6,575 nt of DNA from NCBI GenBank assembly GCA_945494195.1, contig CALYVJ010000098.1, positions 1 through 6,575 of the forward strand, written 5' to 3'. The notes under the pieces are model-generated. The model ran no database searches. It worked only from the letters and a program-made list of their open reading frames with translations, and was not told where the DNA came from. Origin of the DNA: an uncultured Selenomonas sp. (GTDB lineage: Bacteria > Bacillota > Negativicutes > Selenomonadales > Selenomonadaceae). Of the stretch, positions 5,368 to 6,575 are shown piece by piece (position 1 is the first letter of the stretch; each line of letters opens with the position of its first letter). The translations under genes and the position numbers were made by a program.

Positions 5368-6393
5368 ATGAGACAGGTGACATTGGGAACAACCGGTATT
5401 GCCGTGCCACAGAACGGCTTTGGGGCGTTGCCGATTCAGCGCGTGACGATGGCTGAGGCAGTAACGCTTTTGCGGGCGGCTTATGCGGGAGGAATGCGTT
5501 ATTTCGATACGGCGCGTGCTTATAGCGACAGTGAAGAGAAGCTGGGCGAGGCATTCCATGGTATGTGGGACAAGGTATTTCTGGCCACGAAGACCCATGC
5601 CAAAACACCAGAAGGTTTTTGGCAGGATTTAGAGATGTCGCTGCGGCTGCTGCGGACTGATTGCATTGATGTGTATCAGTTTCATTGTGCGGATCAGTGC
5701 TGGCGGCCGGGGGATGGTTCCGGCATGTATGAGGCTATGCTTGAGGCGAAAGCCCAGGGCAAGATTCGTCATATCGGTGTGACGGCCCATAAAATCAAAG
5801 TAGCCTTTGAATGTGTAGAGTCCGGGCTCTACGAGACGATGCAGTTTCCTTTTAGTTACTTGGCGTCCGAACAGGAAGTAAAGCTGGTCAAACTTTGCCA
5901 GGAGAAAAATGTTGGCTTTATTGCGATGAAGGGCCTGGCGGGCGGCCTTATCAACCGATCGGAGGCAGCCATGGCTTATATCGCGCAGTACGATAATGTA
6001 GTGCCGATTTGGGGCATCCAGCGGCAGCAGGAACTTGACGAGTGGCTTTCCTATATGGTGGAAACTCCGGTGATGGATGAAGAAATCACGGCCTATATCG
6101 AGCAGGAACAGCAGGCACTTTCGGGAGATTTTTGCCGTGGCTGTGGGTATTGTATGCCTTGCCCTGCTGGCATCATGATCAACCAATGCGCACGGATGTC
6201 GCTGATGCTGCGCCGTGCGCCCTCCAAGGCGTGGCTTACGCCTGCCATGCAGGCAGAGATGAAGAAAATCGAGAATTGTCTCAACTGCCGCCAATGTACG
6301 GCTAAATGCCCCTATGAGTTAAATACGCCAGAGCTCTTGAAGAAAAACTATGAGGATTACCAGAAAGTTCTCGCTGGTGAAATCGAGGTATGA
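5368..6393 (+). CDS. Aldo/keto reductase with C-terminal 4Fe-4S domain
   Basis: The protein has 341 residues. Residues 1 to about 240 form an aldo/keto reductase barrel with the catalytic tetrad visible: D47 (in FDTARAYSDSE), Y52, K75 (in ATKTHAK) and H106 (in YQFHCAD). NAD(P)H-dependent carbonyl reduction is the family activity. The C-terminal domain has two cysteine clusters. The first is C256, C259, C262, C265 followed by Pro (CX2CX2CX2CP). The second is C304, C307, C310, C314 followed by Pro (CX2CX2CX3CP, ferredoxin-like). Together they could hold up to two 4Fe-4S clusters. This layout is usual for a subgroup of anaerobe reductases whose substrates are mostly unknown. AGGAGGG stands 7 bases before the ATG, and TGGTATAAT is the likely promoter. 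The stop is one base before the GTG of the next gene. It is full length with no missing key residue. Confidence 0.93.
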   Translation: MRQVTLGTTGIAVPQNGFGALPIQRVTMAEAVTLLRAAYAGGMRYFDTARAYSDSEEKLGEAFHGMWDKVFLATKTHAKTPEGFWQDLEMSLRLLRTDCIDVYQFHCADQCWRPGDGSGMYEAMLEAKAQGKIRHIGVTAHKIKVAFECVESGLYETMQFPFSYLASEQEVKLVKLCQEKNVGFIAMKGLAGGLINRSEAAMAYIAQYDNVVPIWGIQRQQELDEWLSYMVETPVMDEEITAYIEQEQQALSGDFCRGCGYCMPCPAGIMINQCARMSLMLRRAPSKAWLTPAMQAEMKKIENCLNCRQCTAKCPYELNTPELLKKNYEDYQKVLAGEIEV

Positions 6394-6394
6394 T

Positions 6395-6575
6395 GTGATT
6401 ACGCTTTATCCGGATTTTTATGAGAAGTTTTCCTGCAAGGCAGCTGCGTGTCAGCACAGCTGCTGTAAGGGGTGGGAGATCGATATTGATGCGCGGACGG
6501 CCAAGGTTTATCAGACGATGCCAGATGCTTTAGGGGCGGAAATACGGCGCAATATTGCCAGCCGCAATGGCATTT
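6395..6575 (+). CDS. FliB-like flagellin lysine N-methylase, N-terminal part
   Basis: Only the first 60 codons are inside the window; the frame is open to the end. The N-terminus has the pattern LYPDFYEKFSC, then ACQHSCCKGWEIDID. Cysteines are at residues 14, 19, 23 and 24, followed by GW (26-27). This order, F-x-C-x4-C-x3-CC-x-GW followed by an acidic stretch, is that of FliB-type flagellin lysine N-methylases, which methylate lysines on flagellin and use a cysteine-bound Fe-S cluster. A more general CxxxCC metal-binding protein of the YkgJ kind is the alternative. The start is a GTG at 6395, because GAGG lies 6 bases upstream and an ATG at 6390 or 6393 leads at once to a stop. It begins one base after the reductase stop, so translation is probably coupled. 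If correct, the organism is flagellated. Confidence 0.7.
   Translation, partial: MITLYPDFYEKFSCKAAACQHSCCKGWEIDIDARTAKVYQTMPDALGAEIRRNIASRNGI

Noticed and set aside
5629..6294. Long reverse-strand open frame of 221 codons opposite the aldo/keto reductase
   Set aside because: It is a codon-bias shadow of a clearly real gene: its product has a His- and Arg-rich composition with no motif, and the forward protein has all catalytic residues.

Overview
The window looks like an ordinary chromosomal segment of an anaerobic, probably flagellated Firmicute, most likely a Selenomonas-like Negativicute. This placement is inferred. The reasons are strong AGGAGG-type ribosome binding sites, GTG and TTG starts beside ATG, an Fe-S aldo/keto reductase, and a FliB-like flagellin lysine methylase start. 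No rRNA, tRNA, CRISPR array, transposase or attachment site is visible.

Layout from left to right: bases 1-121 hold no gene I can support. A 52-residue unknown protein (122-280) and a metallophosphatase (313-1032) form a short forward operon that ends at a 17-bp-stem terminator. Two reverse genes follow: a secreted protein of unknown function (1192-1818) and a beta-class carbonic anhydrase (1987-2559). The gap between these two holds a forward extended -10 element and a 7-codon reading frame. Divergent from the carbonic anhydrase is a membrane-anchored protein with a very acidic tail (2719-3171), and the shared intergenic region carries a TTGAC-AG-GTCAA palindrome. A promoter-like element followed by an intrinsic terminator then lies just upstream of a sodium:solute symporter (3350-4744), so the symporter may have an attenuated leader or depend on readthrough.

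The symporter converges on a small unknown reverse gene (4827-5192), and a hairpin with its T-tract on the reverse strand separates them. Divergent from that gene is an aldo/keto reductase with two C-terminal cysteine clusters (5368-6393). One base after its stop begins a FliB-like gene (6395 to the window end), apparently translationally coupled.

Most genes look like independent one- or two-gene units, each with its own signals, not parts of one pathway. No defence system or obvious new multi-gene system is visible. The best leads are the unknown proteins (52-aa, secreted, acidic-tailed, 121-aa), the possible symporter attenuator, and the pairing of the reductase with the FliB-like gene.
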